From Bacteroidota bacterium (GTDB lineage Bacteria; Bacteroidota; Bacteroidia; Chitinophagales; Chitinophagaceae), in assembly GCA_018267705.1 (NCBI GenBank), contig JAFDXX010000023.1:186001-250000 (forward strand): DNA of 64,000 nucleotides. Direction: 5' to 3'. The position numbers and the translations under genes were made by a program. The notes beneath the pieces are model-generated. The model made no database searches. It was not told the DNA's origin and saw only the letters and a list, made by a program, of their open reading frames with translations. Positions 1 through 8,639 of the stretch are shown one piece after another; position 1 is the stretch's first letter, and each line of letters begins with the position of its first letter.

Positions 1-1089
1 CATTTGGTGTGATAATGCTTCTTTAAACCCGTTTTCAAAATGGTAGTAACCCGGAAAATTTCCATTTATATTGGTTAATTCCCATTCAATATGCGGATCG
101 CCATTTCCTAAAACTAAAAAGCTTACTTCATTTTTCATTGCATTTAGAATGGTTAATAAAGCGTTCGGTAAAATATCGGCTGCTTTTTCTCCTACCAATC
201 TTCCAATAAAAACTATTAATGGAACATTTTCGTTTAAGTTAAATTGCTGACATAAAATTTTTTTATTTTTTTTCTTGCCTGTTTTTAAACTTGTTGTTTT
301 ATAATGATATTTTATTAGGGGGTCGGTATGCGGATTCCATACTTCATTATCAATTCCATTTAGTATTCCGCTGCATTTGCCTTGTTCATATTCAAATAAT
401 TTTTCTAAGCCATTGCTATTGTATTTCAGTTCATTCATATAACTCTGGCTTACTGTAGTTACTTTCCACGCACATTTTATGGCAGATGCTAATGGATTAA
501 TAGTGTTACCCCAATCTAATTCTCCCCACTTCCATGTATCCCATTCGGGAATGTATATGCTTTTGTCCCATCCCATCCAACCTTGATATTGTGCATTATG
601 AATAGTAAGTATGGTAGGTATGTTTTGAAGTTTATTTTTATACGCATAACAATTTTTCATCATAAATGGAATTAACCCTGTATGATGATCGTGACAATGC
701 ACTATATCGGGAGCATGTTCCCAATGATTCATCCAATGTACAAATGCAATTTGAAAAGCGGTGAACCTTTCACTATCATCATCATAACCATAAATTTTTT
801 CTCTGTCTAATAATCCGTTTATATCTATTAAGTATAAATCGAAACCTAATTTGTTATGGCGTTCTTTAATGATGGTGTAATCAAAAAAATAATTACCCAT
901 ATTAGTACTTCCTTTAAAATCTACATCCCATTCATTTTCATATAAAAATTTAGAGCGGTACATGGGCATTATTACTTTGGCATAATGCCCTGCTTTGACT
1001 TGATATTTTGGTAATGCACCAACCACATCTCCCAAACCACCTGCTTTTGCCACCGGATAACATTCTGCACTAATATGAATTATTTCCAT
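1..1089 (-). CDS. glgA: Glycogen/starch synthase, 3' end cut by window edge
   Basis: Transfers glucose from a nucleotide sugar to a growing alpha-1,4-glucan in the cytoplasm. The visible 363 codons are the N-terminal GT5 half: the start MEIIHISAECYPVAKAGGLG carries the KxGGL nucleotide-sugar motif at residues 15-19. A second conserved block, DIVHCHDHHTGLIPF, follows, and the Rossmann transition near VPLIVFIGRLVGEKAADILP begins the second domain. The C-terminal part lies outside the window, so the gene is incomplete here but not visibly broken. The ATG at 1087-1089 is supported by homology starting directly at it. The next gene on the same strand is a sugar carrier separated by a strong terminator, so it is probably transcribed on its own. 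The family call is firm; glycogen rather than starch-like donor preference (ADP- or UDP-glucose) cannot be read. Confidence 0.93.
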   Translation of the reverse strand, partial: MEIIHISAECYPVAKAGGLGDVVGALPKYQVKAGHYAKVIMPMYRSKFLYENEWDVDFKGSTNMGNYFFDYTIIKERHNKLGFDLYLIDINGLLDREKIYGYDDDSERFTAFQIAFVHWMNHWEHAPDIVHCHDHHTGLIPFMMKNCYAYKNKLQNIPTILTIHNAQYQGWMGWDKSIYIPEWDTWKWGELDWGNTINPLASAIKCAWKVTTVSQSYMNELKYNSNGLEKLFEYEQGKCSGILNGIDNEVWNPHTDPLIKYHYKTTSLKTGKKKNKKILCQQFNLNENVPLIVFIGRLVGEKAADILPNALLTILNAMKNEVSFLVLGNGDPHIEWELTNINGNFPGYYHFENGFKEALSHQM

Positions 1090-1140
1090 AATATATAATT
1101 GAATGAAATTGTTTAATTAAAGAATATTTTCTTCGTAAAA

Positions 1141-1184
1141 AGTAAAGGTCAAAGATAAAACATGTTTCATCTTTGACCTTTACT
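1141..1184 (-). terminator. Intrinsic terminator after the sugar carrier gene
   Basis: A perfect 16-base inverted repeat (1141-1156 and 1169-1184) encloses a 12-base loop that itself contains the palindrome AAACATGTTT. Read on the minus strand it follows the stop of the MFS gene by about 20 bases and is followed by a T run (TTTTT), the expected form of a rho-independent terminator. Confidence 0.8.
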
Positions 1185-1205
1185 AAAGTAGAATTAAATT
1201 GAATA

Positions 1206-2492
1206 TTAAGATGCTTTAAGTGTTTTGCCTATTTTATGTCCTGAAACAGCAAAATATAAAATAAACAAATAGCAAGGTACCATAATCCAAAACGCATTTT
1301 GCAAACCTATTTTTGGATTCTGTCCTAAGCTTGCCCATATTCTTGGTAGAATGGCACCGCCTGCAATACCTATAATTAACAAGGCAGAACCTGTTTTTGT
1401 ATATTTTCCTAAACCATCAATAGCTAATGGCCAAATGGCAGGCCATACCAAAGCATTTGCTATACCTAACAATGCAATACATAAAACCGAAGTATAACCA
1501 GTAGTAAAAATTGCAGCAACAGTAAATACTACACCCAATATTGCAGAAATTTTAAGTGCAGTTGCCTGTGAAATAAAATTAGGTATAGCAATAATTCCTA
1601 ATATATAACCTATCAGCATGCTTATCATAGTATATGTAGTAAAATGTTTAGCAACATCTAAACTAATACCAATAGAACTGCCATATAGTTGAATAATATC
1701 TCCTGCCATTACTTCAACACCAACATATAAGAATAAAGCAATAAAACCCAACCACAAATATGTATAGCTGAAAATATTTTTATTATTTTGTAATGAATTG
1801 ATTTCTGTTTCTTCTTCACCCTCTGCTTTTACTTCCGGAAGGTGAGCAAAATAAATAAACACTGCCAATAATACTAAAACTATAGATATAATAACATAAG
1901 GCATTATTACACGTGATGCCAATATATTCAACTCTGCAATTTTTTGGGTTTGGTTCATTGTTAATAACTTCGTTTTAAATTCATCAGCACCTTTAAGTAC
2001 AATAGCTCCTAGTATTAATGGAGCAAGAGCTCCTGCCAATTTATTGCAAATACCCATTATGCTTATACGTTTAGCAGCACTTTCAATTGGCCCAAGAATA
2101 GTGATGTATGGGTTTGATGCTGTTTGCAAAAGAGCCAGCCCTGTGCCAATGACAAATAATGCAACCAAGAAAAATCCAAATGTGCGTGCGTTTGCCGCAG
2201 GAATAAATAATAATGCTCCTATTGCCATTATTAATAGGCCTACAATCATTCCATTTTTAAAGCCCGTTAATTTTAAAACCCATGAAGAAGGGAAAGCCAT
2301 CACCGCATAAGAAACATAAAATGCAAAAGTTACCAATACTGCTTCTTCCGGTGTAAGTTCACATGCTATACTTAAATAAGGAATTAATGTACTATTAGAC
2401 CAAGTAACAAATCCAAAAATAAAAAATAAAGTACCAATAATAAGTAAAGGAAAAGTGTAGTTCTTTTTTTCAACAACATTTTTTTCAGGCAT
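1206..2492 (-). CDS. gluP: Sugar:H+ symporter of the FucP/GluP MFS family
   Basis: A 428-residue inner-membrane protein with about twelve hydrophobic segments, the usual length for the FucP/glucose-galactose transporter branch of the major facilitator superfamily. Features seen are the opening TM1 region with FGFVTWSNSTLIPYL, the conserved NPYI in TASNPYITILGP near residue 127, and a long charged cytoplasmic loop (KAEGEEETEINS, about 222-233) between the two six-helix halves. The divergent neighbour at 2576 is a ROK-family glucokinase, so the natural reading is import of free glucose or a related hexose followed by phosphorylation. The symbol is tentative because FucP, GluP and NagP homologues are hard to separate by eye. 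A near-consensus -7 box TATGTTAG lies upstream of the ATG. Confidence 0.85.
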   Translation of the reverse strand: MPEKNVVEKKNYTFPLLIIGTLFFIFGFVTWSNSTLIPYLSIACELTPEEAVLVTFAFYVSYAVMAFPSSWVLKLTGFKNGMIVGLLIMAIGALLFIPAANARTFGFFLVALFVIGTGLALLQTASNPYITILGPIESAAKRISIMGICNKLAGALAPLILGAIVLKGADEFKTKLLTMNQTQKIAELNILASRVIMPYVIISIVLVLLAVFIYFAHLPEVKAEGEEETEINSLQNNKNIFSYTYLWLGFIALFLYVGVEVMAGDIIQLYGSSIGISLDVAKHFTTYTMISMLIGYILGIIAIPNFISQATALKISAILGVVFTVAAIFTTGYTSVLCIALLGIANALVWPAIWPLAIDGLGKYTKTGSALLIIGIAGGAILPRIWASLGQNPKIGLQNAFWIMVPCYLFILYFAVSGHKIGKTLKAS

Positions 2493-2575
2493 ATTCTAAA
2501 AATTTGCCTAACATAAGAAAGTTTTTTTAAACAAAATAATAATCTGCTTTTATATTTAACAACAAATTCTATTGT

Positions 2576-3565
2576 ATGAATATTCCCGTATCACAACAAT
2601 ATGCCATAGGTATTGATATTGGCGGCACTAATACTGTTTTTGGAATAGTTGATCATAGAGGCTCTATTCAATACCGCGGGGCAATGAGTAGCAGAAACCA
2701 TGATACTATTGAACCATATATTGATGAATTATATGATTTAATTATTCCATCTATTGAAAGTATTGGTGGTATTGAATATATACGAGGTATTGGCATTGGT
2801 GCACCCAACGGAAATTATTATACGGGCACTATTGAATATGCTCCTAATTTAAGATGGAAAGGTGTGGTTCCCTTGGCTACATTAATTACTGAAAAATTTC
2901 AATTACCCTGTGCATTAACTAATGATGCTAATGCAGCAGCAGTTGGAGAAATGATGTATGGTGCTGCAAAAGGTATGAAAGATTTTATAATGATTACTTT
3001 AGGAACCGGTGTAGGCAGCGGCATTGTTGCCAATGGCCAATTAATATACGGACATGATGGGTTTGCAGGAGAATTAGGTCACACCATTATTATACCTAAT
3101 GGAAGATTGCATACAGGTACCGGTGCAAAAGGATGTGTAGAAGTATATTGCTCTGCAACAGGTGTTAAATTAACTGCATTAGAATTGTTAGAGAAAAATT
3201 CAACAAGAAATTCTTTATTATTAAACTATGATAAGAATGAAATTGATAGCAAAATAGTATATGAGTGTGCTATTGCCGGAGATGAGTTGGCGAATGAGGT
3301 TTATGCATACACCGGAAAAATTTTAGGAATGGCATTAGCAAATTTTATAATGTTTTCATCGCCCGAAGCTATTATATTATTTGGTGGTTTATGCAAAGCA
3401 GGAGATTTATTATTGCAGCCAACTCGCCAACACATGGAAGCCAATCTTCTCCCTATTTTTCAAAATAAAGTGAAATTGTTGTTTAGTGAATTGAAAGAAG
3501 ATGATGCTGCCGTTTTAGGAGCTAGTGCCTTGGTTTGGGAATTAAAATCGTTAGAAAGCCTCTGA
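2576..3565 (+). CDS. ROK-family glucokinase-like sugar kinase
   Basis: ATP-dependent hexose kinase (329 residues, normal ROK length) that would phosphorylate sugar brought in by the divergent MFS carrier. The phosphate-binding motif DIGGTNT is at residues 14-20, the catalytic aspartate lies in NDANAAAVGE (D117), GTGVGSGI is at 143-150 and the sugar/zinc histidine is in GELGHT (H169). The zinc motif normally reads CxCGxxGCxE, but here it is TGTGAKGCVE (180-189): two of the three cysteines are threonine and only C187 remains. Such a site is unlikely to hold zinc in the usual way. The rest of the fold is intact, so the protein should still be a kinase. Its 3' end overlaps the convergent outer-membrane gene by 15 bases. 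Glucose is the best guess for substrate; mannose, fructose or N-acetylglucosamine are possible. Confidence 0.87.
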   Translation: MNIPVSQQYAIGIDIGGTNTVFGIVDHRGSIQYRGAMSSRNHDTIEPYIDELYDLIIPSIESIGGIEYIRGIGIGAPNGNYYTGTIEYAPNLRWKGVVPLATLITEKFQLPCALTNDANAAAVGEMMYGAAKGMKDFIMITLGTGVGSGIVANGQLIYGHDGFAGELGHTIIIPNGRLHTGTGAKGCVEVYCSATGVKLTALELLEKNSTRNSLLLNYDKNEIDSKIVYECAIAGDELANEVYAYTGKILGMALANFIMFSSPEAIILFGGLCKAGDLLLQPTRQHMEANLLPIFQNKVKLLFSELKEDDAAVLGASALVWELKSLESL

Positions 3566-4666
3566 TAATTGCAAATAAAATCCGCTATTATTATGCGTAC
3601 CTATTCCATAATCAAGTCGGAGGTTTAATTTTTCTTTTTTGCTTAATTGAAAACGTAATCCTCCTCCGTACGAGTATTTTAAAGTGTTTAAACTAATACC
3701 ACTTATTGTATGGCTAACATCTCCGCAATCTGCAAACACTACGGCTCCTATTCTTTTATAAATTGGGAAACGATATTCTGCCTGAAAAACATATTGATTA
3801 TTATCTCTATATCTTCCGTCATAATAACCACGCATACTATTATAACCGCCAAATGTGGCTAAACTTCTAAATGGTATTTCTTTACCATCAGTTATAAACC
3901 AATAAGCCTGTAATGCTAATACTTGTTTTTTATAAATGGATAAAAATGTTCTTATATCAACAACATAATTAGTGTAGTTATATTTAGAACCTAATAGTTT
4001 ATCGAAATGATTAAAATAAGCCTGAGCAAACCAGCCTTTATTGGGTGCAAAAGCATCATTTCTTGTATCATAAGTAAAACTTATGCCAAGTCCTGAAGCA
4101 AGGTAGCCATATCTTCCTGCAATATCTTCTTTATCAAAAATGCCACCATGTGTGTATTCAACATTATATACATTTTGCAATTCGTATAATGCACCTAAAT
4201 ATAAATTATCACCCAAATGCCTCATTAAATGCAGATAAATATAGTATTGATGATAGTTATAATTTTCTTCTGCACTATCCGGAGAATTATTTCCTATTCC
4301 CCAAAATTTATCAGGAAAAGCACTATAAGATAGTTGATGATTTAATATATATTTTTCTTTATTAAAATATTCTGCTCCATTAATTGCCGCAATAAATTGT
4401 TTGTTTAAAGTATATGCTACTAATGATTGAATATTAGATGTTCGGGTATTGGTATCTGATTTTGAAAGATGAAAAGTAAATGAACCTGCTACACCAAGCA
4501 TTAATTTAGTTTCAATGGAATTAGCAATTATTGGAAATACAAGTAAACTTTTTTTATTTACGGTATCAGTATTTTTTTTAGGAACAACTTTTGACGGAGT
4601 TTGACTATTTAAAGTTGCTGTGATACACAAACAAATAAGCAATATCAATATTTTGTGTTTTCGCAT
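3551..4666 (-). CDS. Omp85/BamA-type outer-membrane beta-barrel (surface antigen domain)
   Basis: A 371-residue secreted protein with an N-terminal signal peptide (hydrophobic core LILLICLCITATLNS, about 6-20), then alternating aromatic/polar strands typical of a beta-barrel and a C-terminal phenylalanine (FYLQLSEAF), the Omp85 insertion signature. The region YLASGLGISFTYDTRNDAF followed by PNKGWFAQAYF resembles the conserved bacterial surface antigen barrel (D15/BamA C-terminal half). No POTRA domains precede it, so it is a short barrel-only form and not BamA itself. In Bacteroidota such proteins are often annotated BamA/TamA family; their clients are unknown. It converges on the glucokinase gene with a 15-base overlap and starts about 75 bases before the tRNA gene on the other strand. 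Confidence 0.75.
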   Translation of the reverse strand: MRKHKILILLICLCITATLNSQTPSKVVPKKNTDTVNKKSLLVFPIIANSIETKLMLGVAGSFTFHLSKSDTNTRTSNIQSLVAYTLNKQFIAAINGAEYFNKEKYILNHQLSYSAFPDKFWGIGNNSPDSAEENYNYHQYYIYLHLMRHLGDNLYLGALYELQNVYNVEYTHGGIFDKEDIAGRYGYLASGLGISFTYDTRNDAFAPNKGWFAQAYFNHFDKLLGSKYNYTNYVVDIRTFLSIYKKQVLALQAYWFITDGKEIPFRSLATFGGYNSMRGYYDGRYRDNNQYVFQAEYRFPIYKRIGAVVFADCGDVSHTISGISLNTLKYSYGGGLRFQLSKKEKLNLRLDYGIGTHNNSGFYLQLSEAF

Positions 4667-4741
4667 AATTTACAAATAAACTCAAAATCTGTTTCATACT
4701 TTAAAATTTTGCAATTATATTTGCAGCCCTAATTCAAAAAT

Positions 4742-4818
4742 GGCTGCGTAGCTCAACTGAATAGAGCATCTGACTACGGATCAGAAGGTTTTAGGTTTGA
4801 ATCCTAACGCGGTCACCA
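4742..4818 (+). tRNA. tRNA-Arg, anticodon ACG
   Basis: A complete 77-base cloverleaf with encoded CCA. The acceptor stem is GGCTGCG / CGCGGTC with discriminator A. The D stem is GCTC/GAGC, the anticodon stem TCTGA/TCAGA with loop CTACGGA (anticodon ACG, reading CGU and, after A-to-I editing, CGC/CGA), and the T stem TTAGG/CCTAA with loop TTTGAAT. A hairpin terminator starts within five bases of the CCA end. Confidence 0.96.
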
Positions 4819-4821
4819 TTA

Positions 4822-4851
4822 AAAAAAGCTTCAAATTTTTGAAGCTTTTTT
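4822..4851. terminator. Bidirectional terminator between tRNA-Arg and the HMA-like gene
   Basis: A 14-base-pair stem (AAAAAAGCTTCAAA at 4822-4835 with its complement at 4838-4851) flanked by A and T runs on both sides. It can end the tRNA transcript on the plus strand and the convergent HMA/pyrE transcript on the minus strand. Confidence 0.85.
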
Positions 4852-4890
4852 AGTTTTATATCTATCGTTATTCTTGCATAGTTTATTATT

Positions 4891-5304
4891 TTAATTATTG
4901 GGTGGAATATGGCAGGGCTTGCCTTTTGTTGGTCCACCACCATCTTCTACACGTTTACAAATTGGAGGTAATTTTTTATACGCATCAGGTTCAGCCCGGG
5001 TGCTATCTGCATCAAAACCCGCATTGTTAATGGCTGTTTTTATTTCATCTGCCGAAACTCTGTCAGGATGATAAAAAATTTTTATTTCGCCTTGCAATAA
5101 ATTAAATCTATAATCCGTCATACCATTTTGCATATTCATGGCGTTTTCTGTTTTCAAATAATTCATCAATTTTTCTTTGCAAACCCAACATTTCAGGTTA
5201 GCACTTTTAATGGTAAGCCATTCCATTTTTGCGTTCATTACTTGTGCATTTACAAATACAATGGCAAAAACAAAACAAGTGGTAAGTAATACTATTTTTT
5301 TCAT
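4891..5304 (-). CDS. Secreted heavy-metal-associated (HMA-like) domain protein
   Basis: A 137-residue protein with a signal peptide (residues 1-20, cleavage expected at VNA|Q) and an HMA-like ferredoxin fold: the metal-binding CxxC is CWVC at residues 39-42 within TIKSANLKCWVCKEKL, and the fold closes with VSADEIKTAINNAGFDAD. A tail with two further cysteines (PPICKR and GKPCHIPPNN) follows and has no recognised fold. The likely role is binding Cu(I) or another soft metal in the periplasm. No P-type ATPase or copper operon is adjacent. The start lies 10 bases after pyrE on the same strand, so the two are probably co-transcribed without an obvious functional link. Confidence 0.75.
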   Translation of the reverse strand: MKKIVLLTTCFVFAIVFVNAQVMNAKMEWLTIKSANLKCWVCKEKLMNYLKTENAMNMQNGMTDYRFNLLQGEIKIFYHPDRVSADEIKTAINNAGFDADSTRAEPDAYKKLPPICKRVEDGGGPTKGKPCHIPPNN

Positions 5305-5314
5305 TGTGATAATT

Positions 5315-5944
5315 TTACTGCATCCATTCAGATGGATTTTCTCTCCAACTATTTAATAAATTTTCGGTATCAGCACTTACTATATTTTTTTCTAACGCTA
5401 ATTGAATAAGTGTAGTATAATTAGTAAGCGATTGAATTTTAACATTCGCATTTTCAAAAGCTTTTGTTGCAACAGTAAAACCATAATTAAAAATTGAAAC
5501 CATGCCTACCACTTCTACTCCTTCTTTACGCAAAACATCAACCACTTGTAAACTACTTTTTCCTGTAGAAATTAAATCTTCAATAACCAACACTTTTCTT
5601 CCTTTTTCATAAAAGCCTTCAATTTGGTTAGATAAGCCGTGATCTTTGGGTTTGGGCCTAACATATATATAAGGAAGTTTTAATTGATCTGCAGCCATTG
5701 CTCCCCAAGCAATTCCTGCTGTTGCAACGCCTGCAAGCATTTCGGCTTCAGGAAATTTTTCAAATATTACATTACACAATTCACTTTTTATAAATTCTCT
5801 TTGAAAAGGAAATGAAAGTACTTTTCTGTTATCGCAATAAATTGGACTTTTCCAGCCACTTGCCCAAGTAAAGGGTTTGTTGGGGCTTAATTGAATTGCT
5901 TGAATTTGTAATAATTTTTCTGCAACTGCTTTTTCGTTTGTCAT
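5315..5944 (-). CDS. pyrE: Orotate phosphoribosyltransferase
   Basis: Converts orotate and PRPP to orotidine 5'-phosphate, the fifth step of UMP synthesis, in the cytoplasm. The PRPP-binding motif VLVIEDLISTGKSS (about 118-131) and the catalytic-loop lysine block YVRPKPKDHGLSNQIEG are present, and the 209-residue length is normal. I use the ATG at 5942-5944 (MTNEKAVAEKLL) instead of the in-frame ATG seven codons upstream. Homology begins there, and a near-consensus -7 box TATCTTAG ends four bases before it, inside the longer reading frame. It lies upstream of the HMA-like gene, while pyrB and pyrR are about 1 kb away, so the pathway genes cluster loosely. Confidence 0.94.
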   Translation of the reverse strand: MTNEKAVAEKLLQIQAIQLSPNKPFTWASGWKSPIYCDNRKVLSFPFQREFIKSELCNVIFEKFPEAEMLAGVATAGIAWGAMAADQLKLPYIYVRPKPKDHGLSNQIEGFYEKGRKVLVIEDLISTGKSSLQVVDVLRKEGVEVVGMVSIFNYGFTVATKAFENANVKIQSLTNYTTLIQLALEKNIVSADTENLLNSWRENPSEWMQ

Positions 5945-6012
5945 ACTGCTAAGATAATAGAACATTCATAAATTAATTGGATGGGCGGCAACATAAAATT
6001 TACTTTGCGTTT

Positions 6013-6020
6013 TATATTTG
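6013..6020 (+). promoter_or_regulatory. -7 promoter box TATATTTG for the Nudix gene
   Basis: Matches the Bacteroidota -7 consensus TAnnTTTG exactly, 40 bases before the ATG. No clear -33 TTTG element is seen at the expected distance. Confidence 0.5.
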
Positions 6021-6060
6021 AAGCAAGGATTTGATAAATAAGAATTCAATAAAGTAAATA

Positions 6061-6471
6061 ATGAAAACAATTATTGCAGCTGGTGGATTGGTTTATAATG
6101 AACGCAATGAATTATTAATGATTTATAGAAGAGGAAAATGGGATTTGCCAAAAGGAAAATTAGATGCAGATGAAACAATAGAAATGTGTGCAGTTAGAGA
6201 AGTGAAAGAAGAAACAGGATTATTACAGATTGAATTATTAAAATTTATTGGAAAAACATATCACAGTTATTATGATATTTGGTTGAATGAAGATGTACAA
6301 AAAGAAAGTTGGTGGTATGAAATGAAAGTAAATTCAAACGAAAAAATTATTCCACAAAAAGAAGAAGGTATTGAAACTGTTGAATGGGTAAATGAAAGGG
6401 ATTTACCAAACAAGTTAAACAACAGCTACCCAAGCATTATTGAAATTATTGCAAAATATAAAATGCAATAA
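6061..6471 (+). CDS. Nudix hydrolase
   Basis: A 136-residue cytoplasmic pyrophosphohydrolase of nucleoside diphosphates linked to another group. The full Nudix box GX5EX7REUXEEXGU is present: G32, E38, then REVKEETGL at 46-54. The preceding WDLPKGKL is typical of the housekeeping (MutT/diadenosine polyphosphate-like) branch. Substrate cannot be read from sequence. It is a single gene divergent from pyrE and ends one base before the stop of coaD on the other strand, so the two genes are tail to tail. Confidence 0.9.
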   Translation: MKTIIAAGGLVYNERNELLMIYRRGKWDLPKGKLDADETIEMCAVREVKEETGLLQIELLKFIGKTYHSYYDIWLNEDVQKESWWYEMKVNSNEKIIPQKEEGIETVEWVNERDLPNKLNNSYPSIIEIIAKYKMQ

Positions 6472-6939
6472 TTATTTTTTAAAAGAATGAATAACGGCTT
6501 CCGGCAAAAATGGTGAAGCATCTCCTCCGTTTCTTAAAATATCTCTTACAATAGTTGATGCTACAGAAGTATATTTAGGTTCTCCGGTTAAAAAAATTGT
6601 TTCAATAGTTTTATCTAAAGTTCTATTGGCATCTGCAATTGTTTTTTCGTATTCAAAATCGCTTACATAACGTATTCCGCGTAAAATAAATTTAGCTCCA
6701 ATTTTGCGGCAGTAATGAACAGTTAATCCATCAAAAGTTACACTTTCTACTTTTGGCTCGTTTGCATAAATATCATTAAACCATTGCATACGTTGCTGTG
6801 CAGTGAACATAGGATTTTTAGCAGCATTTACGCCAATTCCCACAAAAATTTTATCAAATAAAGGTAAGGCTCTATCAATAATATCGGTATGTCCAAGTGT
6901 AACAGGATCAAAGGTTCCGGGAAATAAACATATACGCAT
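6472..6939 (-). CDS. coaD: Phosphopantetheine adenylyltransferase
   Basis: Catalyses the penultimate step of coenzyme A synthesis, adenylating 4'-phosphopantetheine. The 155-residue length is standard. The nucleotidyltransferase T/HxGH motif is FPGTFDPVTLGHTDI (H17), and the second conserved block YTSVASTIVRDILRNGG lies near the C terminus. The start ATG is unambiguous. It follows pyrB by 43 bases on the same strand and is probably co-transcribed with it. Confidence 0.95.
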   Translation of the reverse strand: MRICLFPGTFDPVTLGHTDIIDRALPLFDKIFVGIGVNAAKNPMFTAQQRMQWFNDIYANEPKVESVTFDGLTVHYCRKIGAKFILRGIRYVSDFEYEKTIADANRTLDKTIETIFLTGEPKYTSVASTIVRDILRNGGDASPFLPEAVIHSFKK

Positions 6940-6982
6940 AGGGCAAGTTATAAGTGAATATAATTGTTCGTTATTTGTAAAA

Positions 6983-7909
6983 TTAGTTTTCTCTATTTGC
7001 CAACAAATATAAAACAGCCATTCTTACGGCAACACCATTTTCAACCTGATTTAGAATAATGCTAAAAGGCCCATCGGCAACATCGCTATCTAACTCAACA
7101 CCTCTGTTAATAGGCCCCGGATGCATAATAGTAATTTCTTTTCCTAAACTTTCTAATATTTTTTTGTTAATACCGTATGCAATATTGTATTCACGTAATG
7201 ATGAAAATAAAGGTTGATTTTGTCTTTCTAATTGTATGCGTAACACATTGGCAACATCGCACCATTGCAATACTTTTTTTAAATTGTATTCAACTTTCAC
7301 ATTAAAAGTTTCTTCAATATATTTTGGTATTAATGTTGGGGGGCCGGTAATTATTATTTCTGCTCCCATTTTTTTCAATAGGTACATATTACTCATTGCT
7401 ACGCGGCTGTGTAAAATATCCCCAATAATGGCAACTTTTAGCCCTTTCAGTTCTCCAAATTTTTCTTTCATGGAAAAAGCATCTAATAATGCTTGTGTAG
7501 GATGTTCATTAATTCCATCTCCTGCATTTATAATTGGTACAGGAATATGTTTAGAAAGAAAATGTGGTGCTCCGCTGGCACTATGCCTCATTACAACCAT
7601 ATCAACCTTCATACTAAGAATGTTGTTTACGGTATCTAATAAGGTTTCTCCTTTGGCTGCACTTGAGCCACTAACTGCAAAATTAACTGTATCGGCACTT
7701 AATCTTTTTTCGGCTAATTCAAATGAAATGCGTGTGCGGGTTGAGTTTTCGTAAAATAGATTTACAATTGTTACATCTCTTAATGAGGGAACTTTTTTTA
7801 CCGGCCTTTGTAAAACATCTTTAAAATTAGCTGCTGTAGAGAGAATTAAGTTGATATCCTCAGTAGTGAGGTTTTTAATACCAAGTAAGTGTTTGGTAGA
7901 TAGTTCCAT
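6983..7909 (-). CDS. pyrB: Aspartate carbamoyltransferase catalytic subunit
   Basis: Joins carbamoyl phosphate and aspartate, the committed step of pyrimidine synthesis. The carbamoyl-phosphate motif STRTR is at 56-60, and HPTQALLD, HSRVAMSN and HPGPINRG are further conserved blocks; 308 residues is the normal catalytic-chain length. No pyrI regulatory chain lies next to it. A consensus -7 box TATCTTCG (rc at 7917-7924) ends seven bases before the ATG, so the gene has its own promoter despite lying about 110 bases downstream of pyrR. Confidence 0.96.
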   Translation of the reverse strand: MELSTKHLLGIKNLTTEDINLILSTAANFKDVLQRPVKKVPSLRDVTIVNLFYENSTRTRISFELAEKRLSADTVNFAVSGSSAAKGETLLDTVNNILSMKVDMVVMRHSASGAPHFLSKHIPVPIINAGDGINEHPTQALLDAFSMKEKFGELKGLKVAIIGDILHSRVAMSNMYLLKKMGAEIIITGPPTLIPKYIEETFNVKVEYNLKKVLQWCDVANVLRIQLERQNQPLFSSLREYNIAYGINKKILESLGKEITIMHPGPINRGVELDSDVADGPFSIILNQVENGVAVRMAVLYLLANREN

Positions 7910-7916
7910 TAAAAAG

Positions 7917-7924
7917 CGAAGATA
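7917..7924 (-). promoter_or_regulatory. -7 promoter box TATCTTCG for pyrB
   Basis: Exact TAnnTTYG match on the minus strand, ending seven bases before the ATG, so the transcript would have almost no leader. The same octamer precedes the second aspartate kinase gene and purK. Confidence 0.55.
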
Positions 7925-8021
7925 AAAGATTTGTTAGAAGTAACAAGTTTGAGTTTAAAAATTTCAGCGGTTTGTATATTAATTCTTTATGTGCAATTTG
8001 TTTTATGCGTCTATATACTTA

Positions 8022-8567
8022 TCACACTAAAACTACTTCTTCATTTTCCCCCCAATTTACTTTTACTTTTTCCGAAACAAATGTATCAATAGCTCTGCCT
8101 GTATAATTGGATTGTATAGGGAATTCTCTGCTAAATCTTCTATCAATTAAAACACATAATTCTACTTTTTTAGGTCGGCCAAAATCAAGCAAAGCATCTA
8201 ATGCAGCACGGATGGTTCTTCCTGTATATAACACATCATCTACAATAATTACATTTTTGTTTTCAATGCTAAAATGAATATCGGTTTTATTGGCTACATG
8301 TAACTCTTTTCTAATATCATCTCTATAAAAAGTAATATCTAATTTGCCGTACAATAGTTGTGCAGGGGCAATTAATGTTTTTAATTCTGCTACAATTTTA
8401 TCGCTAAATAAAACACCTCTGGGTTGAATGCCAATAATAACCGTATCGGTAAAAGGCACGTGGGTTTCCATAATTTGATGTGCCAACCTTTTTACGGTTA
8501 ATGCCATTTGCGATTGTGAAAGAATTGTTTTCACTAAAAAATTTTTGCTAAAATTACAAGGTATCAT
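8022..8567 (-). CDS. pyrR: Bifunctional pyrimidine operon regulator / uracil phosphoribosyltransferase
   Basis: The PyrR family binds UMP and pyr mRNA and has weak uracil phosphoribosyltransferase activity. Seen are the IGIQPRGV block, LDITFYRDD and the PRPP loop VIIVDDVLYTGRTIRAALD, then GRPKKVELCVLIDRRFSRE, all characteristic. From the upstream ATG the protein is 181 residues. Homologous sequence begins only at the GTG eleven codons later (VKTILSQSQ, start at 8534), so the true protein may be 170 residues. It lies upstream of pyrB and coaD. No classical PyrR attenuator (antiterminator/terminator pair) is visible in the 112 bases before pyrB, so its regulatory role here is uncertain. Confidence 0.92.
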   Translation of the reverse strand: MIPCNFSKNFLVKTILSQSQMALTVKRLAHQIMETHVPFTDTVIIGIQPRGVLFSDKIVAELKTLIAPAQLLYGKLDITFYRDDIRKELHVANKTDIHFSIENKNVIIVDDVLYTGRTIRAALDALLDFGRPKKVELCVLIDRRFSREFPIQSNYTGRAIDTFVSEKVKVNWGENEEVVLV

Positions 8568-8639
8568 TCACATTGCATTTGTTTAATAAAAAAATGAACA
8601 TTATTTTTTAAACTCGCATTACCAACTATATTGCAAACT

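Noticed and set aside
2044..2310. An 88-codon frame on the plus strand inside the sugar carrier gene
   Set aside because: It lies wholly within the strongly supported minus-strand MFS gene and has no homology-like features or promoter of its own; it is an antisense shadow.
4150..4365. A 71-codon plus-strand frame inside the Omp85-type gene
   Set aside because: Antisense shadow of a well-supported barrel gene without promoter or motif.
8568..8639. A PyrR-responsive RNA leader in the gap between pyrR and recF
   Set aside because: The gap is short, no antiterminator/terminator alternative is visible and recF is not a pyrimidine gene.
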